Below the pieces are notes generated by a model, which saw only the letters and a program-made list of their open reading frames with translations, was not told where the DNA came from and did not search any database. 64,000 bases of DNA from JBGSPQ01 sp964346765 (GTDB taxonomy: Bacteria; Patescibacteriota; Gracilibacteria; UBA1369): NCBI GenBank assembly GCA_964346765.1, contig CAYFWB010000006.1:45417-109416 (forward strand), read 5' to 3'. The translations under genes were made by a program, and so were the position numbers. This document shows, piece after piece, positions 25,367-33,636 of this stretch (positions are counted from its first letter, which is position 1; the number at the start of each line of letters is the position of its first letter).

Positions 25367-26566
25367 TTATAGGTACCCCAGCCAGATTCCGATAAGCATG
25401 CCTATACCGAGAAGCAAGATTATGATTCCCGCAATCAGGTGAAGAATTTTGAGTTTGCCCTGTCTCCATTTTTCCGCTTTTTCGGTGGTGGTGATTCCAA
25501 AGTAAATTGCTCCGGTTATGATCAGCATCGGCAGGATGAAAATGAAGTTATACAGTAACAATAATGCCATTGCATAACTCCACTCCGTGGCATGGGCAAG
25601 AAGTCCCAAAATTACTATATATGGTCCGGAAGTGCATGGGAGTAAAAACAGACTTACCGCGAATCCGATAAGAAACGCGCCGGGAGCCGAAGTAACGCCC
25701 CTGATCAGTGATTTAAGTTTGGGGCGCCAAGACATCGGCACTTCCATGACAAACCATTTGCCGTACCAAAAGTAATCTTTCAGGTTAAACAGTCCGACTA
25801 TTATGGCTAGTATCGCGACAACTATATAAAAAATCCTGCTGACGGCGGCGGCCTGGATGGCGGAGAAAAGGCCCACGCCCATTAACAAATATGAAATATA
25901 GATAGAAACGGTAAAGGCCAATCCGGCCCATAGCGCGCGCTTTCTGTCTTTTGTCGCCAGAATGGTTGTCATTAAAATGATTAAAACCGCGAAAGCGCAT
26001 GGATTGATGGCATCCACGGCTGCCGCTCCAATTACGGCGGGAATTGTCAACTGTTCAGCCAGTTCTTGTTTTTTCGGGTCTTTGGATGGTGAAGAATTAC
26101 CTATTATCTGCATCACTTCATTTTCCGATCCGTTATCAAGTTTTGACATGGGATCGGCGCACCCTTGTTCAGCACATCTTTGTATTTCCGACTCCAAACT
26201 TGAGGCAATGCTATCACTGAAACCCACTATAACTCTGTCATCAATAAAAATTGTAGGGACGCCGCTAACCTGTGTATCAAACGCTTTAGCAATGTCCAAA
26301 AACAACTTGTTGTTTTGTCGGTCTCCGTATACTTCGTATTCGGTAATGTTCAAAGTGGGATATTTGGTCTTTATTTCATCCAAAAACAGTTTCGCTCTGG
26401 CGCAGTGCGGACAGCCGTTTCCGTAGAAAAAGTGCATTTCCACGTTTTTCAGTTCGGCTTCGGGATTAACCGCTTCCTGCGCGCCGACAATATTACCCCC
26501 AAAAGGGATCGATAGAAAAATTAAACATGCGAACACAGAAAGCTTGTGAAGAAGTTTGATTTTCAT
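25367..26566 (-). CDS. Thioredoxin-like/CcdA fusion, thiol-redox membrane protein
   Basis: A 399-residue protein starting at 26566 (MKIKLLHKLSVFACLIFLSI), which gives a normal signal peptide ending near GAQ-E. Residues 41-130 are a thioredoxin or glutaredoxin-like domain with CPHC at 52-55 and cis-Pro GVPTIF. From about 185 a CcdA/DsbD-beta-like domain of six or more spans follows, with its two membrane Cys in NPCAFAVL and LPCTSGPY. CcdA proteins carry electrons from cytoplasmic thioredoxin across the membrane; here the receiving domain is fused and faces outside. Likely roles are disulfide reduction or repair of extracytoplasmic proteins, or metal-linked redox. It is the last gene of the DUF134-DUF5320 operon. 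Confidence 0.88.
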   Translation of the reverse strand: MKIKLLHKLSVFACLIFLSIPFGGNIVGAQEAVNPEAELKNVEMHFFYGNGCPHCARAKLFLDEIKTKYPTLNITEYEVYGDRQNNKLFLDIAKAFDTQVSGVPTIFIDDRVIVGFSDSIASSLESEIQRCAEQGCADPMSKLDNGSENEVMQIIGNSSPSKDPKKQELAEQLTIPAVIGAAAVDAINPCAFAVLIILMTTILATKDRKRALWAGLAFTVSIYISYLLMGVGLFSAIQAAAVSRIFYIVVAILAIIVGLFNLKDYFWYGKWFVMEVPMSWRPKLKSLIRGVTSAPGAFLIGFAVSLFLLPCTSGPYIVILGLLAHATEWSYAMALLLLYNFIFILPMLIITGAIYFGITTTEKAEKWRQGKLKILHLIAGIIILLLGIGMLIGIWLGYL

Positions 26567-26579
26567 ATTTCTATAAATG

Positions 26580-26855
26580 TTATTGTTGAGACTTGTCGAG
26601 TTTATCCAGACGGTTTTTGGCATCTTTGAGCATGGCTTCCATATTTTTTACATCACCTTCAAGAATTTGCCTTTCTTCCCGAGGTGTGTACTCAACCTGT
26701 TGCCATCTGCAAATACCCGCGCGTCTGCCATAGCCGCGTCCAAATCCGTTACCGCGACCGTAAACCGCTGTGTTTTGACCACGACCACAAGGACCGAAGC
26801 CTCTGCCTGACTGAGGACCGGCACCATCCGGTCCCATTCCGTTAAATCCTGGCAT
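26580..26855 (-). CDS. DUF5320 family protein
   Basis: A 91-residue protein with a Gly/Arg-rich N-terminal half (MPGFNGMGPDGAGPQSGRGF and GRGNGFGRGYGRRAGICRW) carrying two Cys, and a C-terminal coiled coil (EERQILEGDVKNMEAML). This is the DUF5320 pattern. Such proteins are often found beside NifB/NifX-like and DUF134 genes and are suspected to bind metal clusters, but no activity is established. It lies 11 bases after DUF134 and 13 before the thioredoxin/CcdA gene. Confidence 0.75.
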   Translation of the reverse strand: MPGFNGMGPDGAGPQSGRGFGPCGRGQNTAVYGRGNGFGRGYGRRAGICRWQQVEYTPREERQILEGDVKNMEAMLKDAKNRLDKLDKSQQ

Positions 26856-26866
26856 AATAATTTAAG

Positions 26867-27157
26867 TTAAAGAATATTGATTGTTTTATGAATTTTTATA
26901 GACTTTCCGTTAACAATGCCGCCGATGATTTTTTGTAGAGCCGAAGATATAAGTCTTTGAAAAGTCGAAGAAGAAACTTTCATTACTTTGGACGCCTGTT
27001 CGTTATTTATTTTTTCCACGTACTTTAAACGAACGGCCTCCAGTTCATCCAGACTGATATCCACTTCTTTCAGCGCGCTTAAAGGAATGCCGCGCGGTTT
27101 GAAGTATGTTACCGTTGGGTCGAATGCTATTTTTCTTAATCGTTTCGGTCTCGGCAT
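26867..27157 (-). CDS. DUF134 (UPF0251) DNA-binding protein
   Basis: A 96-residue UPF0251/DUF134 protein. It starts MPRPKRLRKIAFDPTVTYFK, then has PRGIPLSALKEVDISLDELEAVRL, the conserved block, and a helix-turn-helix, NEQASKVMKVSSSTFQRLI. Members are predicted transcription regulators with a sigma-factor-like HTH. A perfect palindrome lies 13 bases upstream of its start, so it probably controls its own operon with DUF5320 and the thioredoxin/CcdA protein. The Cys-rich C-terminus seen in some family members is missing here. Confidence 0.88.
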   Translation of the reverse strand: MPRPKRLRKIAFDPTVTYFKPRGIPLSALKEVDISLDELEAVRLKYVEKINNEQASKVMKVSSSTFQRLISSALQKIIGGIVNGKSIKIHKTINIL

Positions 27158-27169
27158 GCTTTTTCTTAA

Positions 27170-27189
27170 TTATGGGTATATACCCATAA
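27170..27189 (-). promoter_or_regulatory. Perfect 20-bp palindrome, likely operator
   Basis: TTATGGGTATATACCCATAA reads the same on both strands and lies 13-32 bases before the DUF134 start. With TATA in its centre it could also contain the -10 element. Position and symmetry suggest the binding site of a dimeric repressor, most simply DUF134 itself. Confidence 0.65.
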
Positions 27190-27227
27190 CCATGGTATGC
27201 TTGTTAGTTTAATTTTGCAAGAATTTA

Positions 27228-27719
27228 TTATAATTTTACCGGAATTTCGAATTTTTTGGCATTTTCGGGTATGCCGGAAGGGTTGTCGTTTTTGATGATT
27301 ATTACAGCGGTTTCGTTATTTCCCAAATCAAAATCTAACTGTGCCTCGAATTCGACAAAATCTTCGGTCATCCAGTCGTCGAGCGCTCTGGCGGGGGCGG
27401 CGGAGAGCAGATTACCATCGGCATCTTCCATGCTAACCGGTAATACTCCTTCAAAAAACCAGGTGCCGAGCGCCTTGCCCTTTACCATTACCGGACTTGA
27501 AACCGTCTGGTCCGGTGCGGGACTTTCAACTATGATTTCTTGATTTTCCGTCTGGTTGACTTGAATTGTGCTTTCGGCCGATTTATAACCGTTTTCCGTT
27601 ACTTGTTTGTTTTGCCCTTTCCGCTCTTGAGTTTGTTCATTTTCATTCTGTTGAATTCCCTGTGTACACGAAGATAAAAAAACTGCCGAAAAGAACAGAA
27701 TCGCTAAATACTTTTTCAT
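27228..27719 (-). CDS. Lipoprotein with Gmad2-like domain
   Basis: A 163-residue lipoprotein. The signal peptide MKKYLAILFFSAVFLSSC ends in a clear lipobox with lipidated Cys18. A low-complexity linker rich in Gln, Asn and Glu follows to about residue 65. The C-terminal domain, IIVESPAPDQTVSSPVMVKG through GTWFFEGVLPVSMEDADGN to ENAKKFEIPVKL, matches the Gmad2 immunoglobulin-like domain of spore-germination and cell-surface proteins. It is expected outside the membrane, but its ligand is unknown. It lies upstream of DUF134 on the same strand, separated by the palindrome, so it is probably a separate transcript. Confidence 0.82.
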   Translation of the reverse strand: MKKYLAILFFSAVFLSSCTQGIQQNENEQTQERKGQNKQVTENGYKSAESTIQVNQTENQEIIVESPAPDQTVSSPVMVKGKALGTWFFEGVLPVSMEDADGNLLSAAPARALDDWMTEDFVEFEAQLDFDLGNNETAVIIIKNDNPSGIPENAKKFEIPVKL

Positions 27720-27855
27720 AATTATTGAATTTAGGAGATTACGTCGGCATCATACTATCCTTTAGACGTTGATGCCAATTTTTCACATTACAAACTTTGC
27801 ATTTATTAATCAAAGAATATAATCTTAAGTTAGAATTTATTCTTAACATATATTT

Positions 27856-28335
27856 ATGGGTACTAAAGGTTTGCAAATTGTCGGCGTTGACGTAAACGAA
27901 TTGCTGACTCTTTTGAATAAAGCGTTGGCCGACGAATGGCTTGCTTATTATCAATATTGGGTCGGTTCCAAGGTAGTTTCCGGTCTTGAAAGGGATGAAG
28001 CCGTTAAGGAATTAACCGAACACGCGGCCGACGAACTTAGGCACGCGGACATGCTGGCGGATAGAATTTTACAACTTGGAGGAACACCTGTTTTGAATCC
28101 GGTTGATTGGCCGAGCTTAAAAAACTGCGAATATGAAGAGCCATCCGACTTTGCCGTAAGGAAAATTGTCGAGCAAAATATTAAGGGTGAACAGTGCGCC
28201 ATTGGTGTTTATAAAAGGCTTGTGGATATGACCAGAGAGAAAGATGATATTACTTATGGCATTGTGCTGGAAATTATGAAAGATGAGGTTGAACATGAAG
28301 ACGATCTGGAACAATTGCTTGAAGATCTGGGTTAA
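27856..28335 (+). CDS. Ferritin-like (bacterioferritin/Dps-type) protein
   Basis: A 159-residue four-helix bundle protein. Iron-ligand patterns are in LNKALADEWLAYYQYWVG (Glu), AADELRHADMLADRI (Glu and His), NIKGEQCAIGVYKRL (Glu) and MKDEVEHEDDLEQLL (Glu and His), the di-iron site of ferritin-like proteins. No haem-ligating Met is obvious in the bacterioferritin position. It would store iron or consume peroxide in the cytoplasm. Unlike Dps proteins the ligands are inside the bundle. It has its own transcript, divergent from the lipoprotein, and a strong hairpin follows about 130 bases downstream. Confidence 0.88.
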   Translation: MGTKGLQIVGVDVNELLTLLNKALADEWLAYYQYWVGSKVVSGLERDEAVKELTEHAADELRHADMLADRILQLGGTPVLNPVDWPSLKNCEYEEPSDFAVRKIVEQNIKGEQCAIGVYKRLVDMTREKDDITYGIVLEIMKDEVEHEDDLEQLLEDLG

Positions 28336-28466
28336 TCGCTTCAATGAATTCGCCATAACATCATCCTAATATGATCAGAGAATCTTATGATCATGGGCTT
28401 ACACTGATTTTGGCCCAAAAGTTTTATGTGAGGTGGACGGAACAGGGGGGAATATTGATTAAAAAC

Positions 28467-28490
28467 GGGCGCCCCGTTTACGGGGCGCCC
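28467..28490. terminator. Bidirectional terminator hairpin
   Basis: GGGCGCCCCG and CGGGGCGCCC form a perfect 10-base-pair GC-only stem around TTTA between two convergent genes (ferritin-like and Hsp20). Short A- and T-rich flanks lie on both sides, so it can stop transcription both ways. Confidence 0.8.
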
Positions 28491-28534
28491 TTATAGAAAA
28501 CCAGTAAGTATGATCATAGTTAAAAGATTATGGA

Positions 28535-28993
28535 TTAATCTTCAACTTTGATTTTTAGAGTTTTCTTTTCTTTTTCACCGGTCTTTGGAACCGTGATTGT
28601 TAATGTTCCGTTTTTTACTTTTGCTTCGGCTTTTTCACCGTCCACATCGGGAGGCAGAGGAATTTCACGGTAGAATTCTCCAGTTGACCTTTCTCTGCGG
28701 AAAAAGTGTTCATCTTCTTCCATGTTTTCTTGTTGAGTTTTACCCTTTAATACAACACTGCCTTCATTTAGTTCAATTTCAACGTCATCGGGTTTGTATC
28801 CGGGTATGTCGGCAACGATTTTAAGTTCTTTGGAGTCTTCCGATACATCGATTTTGGGAACATTAACACCTCTGCCTTCAATAAGCGGATTTGAATCGAA
28901 AAAATCCATAAAAGGATCTTCAAAGAAATTTTGCATTTGGTCGCGGAGTTTTTTGGGATGTCTGCCTCCCTCGCCATATCTGATGATTTTCAT
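28535..28993 (-). CDS. Small heat-shock protein Hsp20
   Basis: A 152-residue alpha-crystallin-type chaperone. Residues 45-140 form the crystallin domain: VPKIDVSEDSKELKIVADIP, GYKPDDVEIELNEGSVVLKG, FYREIPLPPDVDGEKAEAKV and the A-x-x-x-N-G-x-L motif in VKNGTLTITVPK. The C-terminal IKV is a weak form of the I-x-I/V oligomerisation tail. It holds unfolding proteins during stress. A CIRCE operator overlaps its promoter, so it is expected to be under HrcA. The N-terminal region is short and rich in Phe and Asp as usual. Confidence 0.95.
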   Translation of the reverse strand: MKIIRYGEGGRHPKKLRDQMQNFFEDPFMDFFDSNPLIEGRGVNVPKIDVSEDSKELKIVADIPGYKPDDVEIELNEGSVVLKGKTQQENMEEDEHFFRRERSTGEFYREIPLPPDVDGEKAEAKVKNGTLTITVPKTGEKEKKTLKIKVED

Positions 28994-29033
28994 AGTAATT
29001 GGGGTTAAATTATATTTTCACCTTTAAGGTGTT

Positions 29034-29060
29034 CTGGCACTCTCTATTATAGAGTGCCAG
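29034..29060 (-). promoter_or_regulatory. CIRCE operator (HrcA site)
   Basis: CTGGCACTC and GAGTGCCAG form a perfect 9-9-9 inverted repeat, sharing GCACTC-N9-GAGTGC with the CIRCE consensus. It lies 41-67 bases upstream of the hsp20 start and overlaps the -10 element. HrcA binding here would repress hsp20 until heat shock. Confidence 0.9.
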
Positions 29061-29075
29061 GATAACCCTTGTCAA
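29046..29075 (-). promoter_or_regulatory. hsp20 promoter
   Basis: On the minus strand TTGACA (29070-29075) and TATAAT (29046-29051), both perfect consensus hexamers, are spaced by 18 bases. The -10 lies in the CIRCE loop. The start point would be near 29039, giving a leader of about 45 bases. That leader contains CACCTTTAAGGTG at 29019-29031, related to the hairpin repeats found elsewhere. Confidence 0.8.
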
Positions 29076-29171
29076 CCTTTTTGGTCGGCTAACGGGGAAG
29101 GTTGGGGAACCCTGGGGTTGTGTAAGCATCGACTTTTGCTTATATTCAAAATATCCTTAATCAATACTAAT

Positions 29172-30083
29172 ATGACGACCTCCGACAATGTTAATGTTCC
29201 AATGGATGTGCCGAAAGAAACGCGCAATGAATATGTGAAAAACTATCTGGAAGCCACTAAAGAATCCGGCAGGTTAATGCTTTTTGCGGGGGATCAAAAA
29301 GTTGAGCATTTGAATGATGATTTTTTTGGATCCGATAATCATATTGATGATGCTGACCCGGAGCATCTTTTTAAAGTTGCTTCAAAGGCTAATATCGGTG
29401 TTTTCGCGACTCAGTTGGGACTGATTTCTTTGTACGGAAATGATTATAAAGAGGTTCCTTATCTGGTTAAAGTTAACTCAAAAACTCACCTGGTAAAAAC
29501 CGACCGGCAAGATCCGCTCAGTCAAAGTTTGTGGGACATTGAGCAAATTATGGAATTCAAGCAAAACAGTGGATTGAAAATTCCGGGCGTAGGGTACACA
29601 ATTTATCTGGGGAGTGAATTTGAAGCCGAAATGTTGAGTGAGGCGGCAAGATTGATCTATGAAGCTCATCAATACGGATTGATTACTGTTTTATGGATTT
29701 ATCCGCGCGGTAAATCTGTAATGGACGAAAAAGATCCCCACTTGATAGCCGGCGCGACGGGCACGGCCGCTTGTATTGGAAGTGATTTTGTTAAAGTTAA
29801 TTATCCGAAATCGACCGCTGCTAATGATTCGGAAGCGTTTAAAGAGGCTATTATGGCGGCGGGAAGAACCAAGGTCGTATGCGCCGGCGGTTCATCCACA
29901 GACAATGAAAAATTTTTAAAAACTCTATATGAACAAATTCATGTAAGCGGAGCAATGGGAAACGCCACGGGCAGAAATATTCATCAAAAATCCCTGGAAG
30001 AAGCCATAAAAATGACAAATGCCATTTATGCTATTACTGTAGAGAATAAAACGGTGGATGAAGCACTGGATATGCTGAAATAA
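29172..30083 (+). CDS. Class I fructose-bisphosphate aldolase, archaeal (DhnA) type
   Basis: A 303-residue (beta-alpha)8 enzyme cleaving fructose 1,6-bisphosphate, starting at 29172 (MTTSDNVNVPMDVP). An in-frame ATG 54 bases upstream adds no homologous sequence. LMLFAGDQKVEHLNDDFFG is the typical N-terminal block. SDFVKVNYPKS holds the Schiff-base Lys, and VVCAGGSSTDNEKFLKTLYE with GAMGNATGRNIHQK binds phosphate. It has no metal-site His pattern of class II. DhnA/FbaB-type aldolases are common in archaea and scattered in bacteria. It is divergent from hsp20 and appears to be a single-gene unit. Confidence 0.88.
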   Translation: MTTSDNVNVPMDVPKETRNEYVKNYLEATKESGRLMLFAGDQKVEHLNDDFFGSDNHIDDADPEHLFKVASKANIGVFATQLGLISLYGNDYKEVPYLVKVNSKTHLVKTDRQDPLSQSLWDIEQIMEFKQNSGLKIPGVGYTIYLGSEFEAEMLSEAARLIYEAHQYGLITVLWIYPRGKSVMDEKDPHLIAGATGTAACIGSDFVKVNYPKSTAANDSEAFKEAIMAAGRTKVVCAGGSSTDNEKFLKTLYEQIHVSGAMGNATGRNIHQKSLEEAIKMTNAIYAITVENKTVDEALDMLK

Positions 30084-30170
30084 TGACCATTAAAGTGCGT
30101 TATAAGTATATGAAAGCGGCGATTCCAAAGAAGGGGCTTACGTTTTGACAATTAAAGATCAAAAATAAAC

Positions 30171-30198
30171 TTGACAATTTGTAAATATTCTGTATAAA
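30171..30198 (+). promoter_or_regulatory. Putative sigma-70 promoter
   Basis: TTGACA at 30171-30176 and TATAAA at 30193-30198 with a 16-base spacer. It would give an untranslated leader of about 80 bases before the ATG at 30284. That leader contains a short TTCCCA...TGGGAA inverted repeat. Confidence 0.6.
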
Positions 30199-30283
30199 TT
30201 GTTGGCTTACGAGTGTTTCCCATTTTATGATTAATTTACTGGGAATTTAGAAATTGTTAATAAATAAAGTGTAAAAAAAAATC

Positions 30284-33200
30284 ATGAATACGCCCGACAA
30301 CAACTTCGCGTTAGATATCACAAGTGTTGCCAATGACAGACAAAGGCACAACCCCCTGACTCCGGATATGGTTGACAGTCTTTTTGGTATGGCCTTGAGA
30401 AGCGGTATTTTTAAAAAAATAGATGACGGTACTTATGCGACCGCGCTTTTTGAAGAAATGGAAGCTCCTCTTGATCATTTGAAATTGCTACTTGAAGACG
30501 AGGGTTCTCTTGATGACGCAACAATTGTTCAGACTTTGACTGAAGCATTTATTAACGCGCAACAATTTGTTACTTCCGGTCGTACAGCCGATTATCTTGA
30601 ATCTATTGGCGCGTCAAAACAAGAAAATATCAACGATCTGATATTGGATGATGTTCAAGCAGTACTTACTCATTTAGCTTTAAGATTCGGTGTTGAACAT
30701 ATTTTTCTTGAGAATATAAAAGCGAAAGGCGCTACAGGAGAGAACAACAGACAAAAAACGATGCCTTATGGTCAAATTGCTTATGATAAAAATGGTCAGA
30801 AAAAACCGCGTATACCGCTAGTATCATTTAAAGAATCCGCGGAAACTGAAGATGCCCACATGTCCGGGGACACACATGAATACCCCGCGGTTAATATTGA
30901 AGACGCTATCAAAAGAGCAGAACGAAAACAGACTCAACAAGGTATGCCGCCAGTTCAAATGCCGGAAATAAAGCATTCAAGTTCCAACCCACCTCAAAGA
31001 GCGACACTGCCACCTCCTCCAATGGCCACAGGTCCGGTTGATGTAAATGTTGAAGCTCTTGATACTGAAAAACAAGCATTAAGATTTTTCAAAACGATTT
31101 TTTTAGACTATGCACAATTGCAATATTTGAAGAAATTACGTGATCTGAAAAAATCTTATGAAGAAGCTGGCAAAACCAGCCGTGAACTTAATCTTTTCAA
31201 GGACGCATTCAGTGCAATTTGTAAAAAAGCTTATAGCATGGTGGGAGTGGATGAGAAGAAAAGAGCTGAAGAAATCGCGTTTCATAAATATGTGGATAGC
31301 AGTACAGAAAGTGGTGAAAGCTGGGAAAAAATTATTGAAAAACTTGCTGAAAAAATCATGGCGGAAAAAGCAATGGAAGTTATGAGCCACTATCTTCCAT
31401 TGGTGACAAGAGCGTTTTTTTCAACTGAATCTTTGAAAAAAAACATTGCAGAGCTGGACAGTTCCGATACGGAAAAATACGAGAAAGAAGTCAACGACGC
31501 CGCATTAAAAGTTTGCCTATTTATTAAAGACCAGCTGTTTAAGCCCAACACGGGAGAAAAACTAAGGGATGTAGCGTTTTTGGGTTTTTATTTTATTGAG
31601 GATAGAGAAGACTTAAACCTTGTACTATATAACGAAGCAAAAAAATGTGTTGAACAGGTATTTACTGAAATCAGAAGTAAAAGTTTTAGTATCCCACCCG
31701 AATCTTCTGAGCAGAGTGTTTATTATGATCCTACCGCATCAGGTGAAATTGAGCCGATACCTGCCACAATAAGAGGCCTTGATTCGGAACCGCATCAATT
31801 GGAACGTAGTATGAATACGCAAATTAAAGCTACAGAGGCGGATGAAGGTGAAGCCAAGAAATTATTAAATATATATGATGAAGAGGACACCTCGGGTCAA
31901 AGTCTAGCCAGCACACCGGCTCCGGATGTTGAGGAAAATAACGAGGATGATACGGATACGGATGTTTTTGTAGTCGGGGGCATGAGAAGAATTATGCCCG
32001 CGGCGGGGAGGCCGACAATTAAACAGGTTAATAGGAGACTGGAATTTGAATCAGACGGAAAGTCACTGCACACTTTGTCCTCCGTGCCTAAAGTTAAACC
32101 ATTCAATATTGCTATAAGCGATGAAGATTCTGTTTCCGAAGAAAAACCTTCCACTCTGTTGCCTAAAACAGAAAGTGAAAATGTTACGGAAAAGGAGGAA
32201 AAAAGCTGGTGGAACAGAGTCAAAAAATCGAAAGCCGCCAAAATAGCGGCGGGCGTTGCTTTCGCGGCTACAACGGCGCTGGCTTCATATGGCGTACTTA
32301 CTTACGCGAGTGCGGATAGGAGTAATGACGCAACGGAACCCACAGCGGCAAGCAGTGTATCAAATCAAAATAATGACTCAAAGCCTCCTATAAAAATCGC
32401 GTCAAATGAAAAAACAGAGGACATGAATGAAGTTAAGATCAATAAACAAACATCTGTAAATAAAACTCCGGCCACTGAAGCTGAAAAACTTTATACAGTT
32501 CATCCGGAAAGAATCGCAGGCGATGACCCGAAACTTAAAAAACTGGTTGAAGAAGAATCGTTTGTAAGACACCCGGGAAACAGGGGTGATTTTGAGCAAT
32601 TACACAATATTATTGCCCAGAGCGGAGCGTTGACTAGTCAACAAATCAAAAACATACAGGAAAATTTGAATGAAAAGTTTAACAGAGGAGAATACGGCGC
32701 CGCGACAAAAAGATTCAGACCTCTGCTTGAAAACGGGACCCTGTTTGAAGTTTTAAGGACTCCAACCCATCCCGAGCATCAGGCTCTTAAGGCGGCTATT
32801 GAAAAATTCGGAAATCCTTCGCGCTGGACATGGACCAGTAAAAAACCGGTTAATGTTAATGGCAAAATTAAACTCAAGAGCATGCCGTATGAAGAAATGT
32901 ACGCGCAAGATGTTGAGTTTTTTGACAAGTGCCAGCAAGAATTCGCGCAGGCGGGAATCGGTAAAAACGGCAATATTCATATTAACGGGGGCAAGGCCGG
33001 CGAAAGAATTCCTTTGAAAATAAACGGCAGATGGCTGACATTTGTGGAAACCGCGCTTCAGATCCGCGGAATTGTGGAAAAAACAGGGGCGGGCAGTGAT
33101 GTTCCAGCGCCTCCCACTGATTTGTTGGATAGTCAACCCGATCAGCCAAACAGACCGGCGCATGATGTTCCGACTAACTTTTCGCCTAATAACAGTGGGG

Positions 33201-33532
33201 CAGATGGCGGTACTTATGGTTTCTTTGAGGCTCCAACCATCGAAATGGGCGAACCTGTTTTGATGAGAAAGGCAGATCTTGAGGATGATCCGGAAATTAA
33301 ATTCGGTGAGGCTACAGACGGTGAATTGGATGAGATTGAAATGGCAGAAATTGATGCCGGATGGGATCTGGATGTAGGTGTGAATGTTGGCGCGGACGCG
33401 GGCGTGGGCGCGGGCGCGGATACGTGTCAAAATTCCGCTACCGATAATGAGTTGGCGGAAATCGACAATGAATGGGGGAACATTGTAAAAGCGATTGATA
33501 AGCGTATTGAGCAAGTAAAAAGAGCGGCTTAA
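30284..33532 (+). CDS. Large single-span membrane protein, unknown function
   Basis: A 1082-residue protein not recognised as a family. Residues 1-640 are charged, helical and partly disordered, with no signal peptide. A basic stretch (WWNRVKKSKAAKIAA) leads into one hydrophobic span at about 652-675. About 400 residues follow: a folded part containing FVRHPGNRGDFEQLHNIIAQ and GNIHINGGKAGERIPLKING, then Pro/Asp-rich and acidic tails with a Gly/Ala/Val run near 1025-1045. The layout suggests a cytoplasmic N-terminal half and an outside C-terminal half. A similar large single-region membrane architecture recurs in the 1858-residue protein at 55342. The promoter and terminator around it suggest a one-gene unit. 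Confidence 0.75.
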   Translation: MNTPDNNFALDITSVANDRQRHNPLTPDMVDSLFGMALRSGIFKKIDDGTYATALFEEMEAPLDHLKLLLEDEGSLDDATIVQTLTEAFINAQQFVTSGRTADYLESIGASKQENINDLILDDVQAVLTHLALRFGVEHIFLENIKAKGATGENNRQKTMPYGQIAYDKNGQKKPRIPLVSFKESAETEDAHMSGDTHEYPAVNIEDAIKRAERKQTQQGMPPVQMPEIKHSSSNPPQRATLPPPPMATGPVDVNVEALDTEKQALRFFKTIFLDYAQLQYLKKLRDLKKSYEEAGKTSRELNLFKDAFSAICKKAYSMVGVDEKKRAEEIAFHKYVDSSTESGESWEKIIEKLAEKIMAEKAMEVMSHYLPLVTRAFFSTESLKKNIAELDSSDTEKYEKEVNDAALKVCLFIKDQLFKPNTGEKLRDVAFLGFYFIEDREDLNLVLYNEAKKCVEQVFTEIRSKSFSIPPESSEQSVYYDPTASGEIEPIPATIRGLDSEPHQLERSMNTQIKATEADEGEAKKLLNIYDEEDTSGQSLASTPAPDVEENNEDDTDTDVFVVGGMRRIMPAAGRPTIKQVNRRLEFESDGKSLHTLSSVPKVKPFNIAISDEDSVSEEKPSTLLPKTESENVTEKEEKSWWNRVKKSKAAKIAAGVAFAATTALASYGVLTYASADRSNDATEPTAASSVSNQNNDSKPPIKIASNEKTEDMNEVKINKQTSVNKTPATEAEKLYTVHPERIAGDDPKLKKLVEEESFVRHPGNRGDFEQLHNIIAQSGALTSQQIKNIQENLNEKFNRGEYGAATKRFRPLLENGTLFEVLRTPTHPEHQALKAAIEKFGNPSRWTWTSKKPVNVNGKIKLKSMPYEEMYAQDVEFFDKCQQEFAQAGIGKNGNIHINGGKAGERIPLKINGRWLTFVETALQIRGIVEKTGAGSDVPAPPTDLLDSQPDQPNRPAHDVPTNFSPNNSGADGGTYGFFEAPTIEMGEPVLMRKADLEDDPEIKFGEATDGELDEIEMAEIDAGWDLDVGVNVGADAGVGAGADTCQNSATDNELAEIDNEWGNIVKAIDKRIEQVKRAA

Positions 33533-33542
33533 TCGTCTGATT

Positions 33543-33576
33543 AAGTGGGATAAATGTTTATCCGTACTTGCTTTTT
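33543..33576 (+). terminator. Rho-independent terminator
   Basis: Arms AAGT-GGATAAA and TTTATCC-ACTT (with small bulges) fold around TG and are followed by GCTTTTT. It lies 11 bases after the stop of the 1082-residue protein gene. Confidence 0.55.
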
Positions 33577-33636
33577 CTGGCACTTTTCATAAATACGTTT
33601 TATAATTGATTAGTTTATTAACTAATTAATTTTGAT

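Noticed and set aside
32753..33583. Long open frame antisense to the 1082-residue protein gene
   Set aside because: The plus-strand frame has the better codon pattern and continues far beyond; the antisense product is compositionally odd with no domain.
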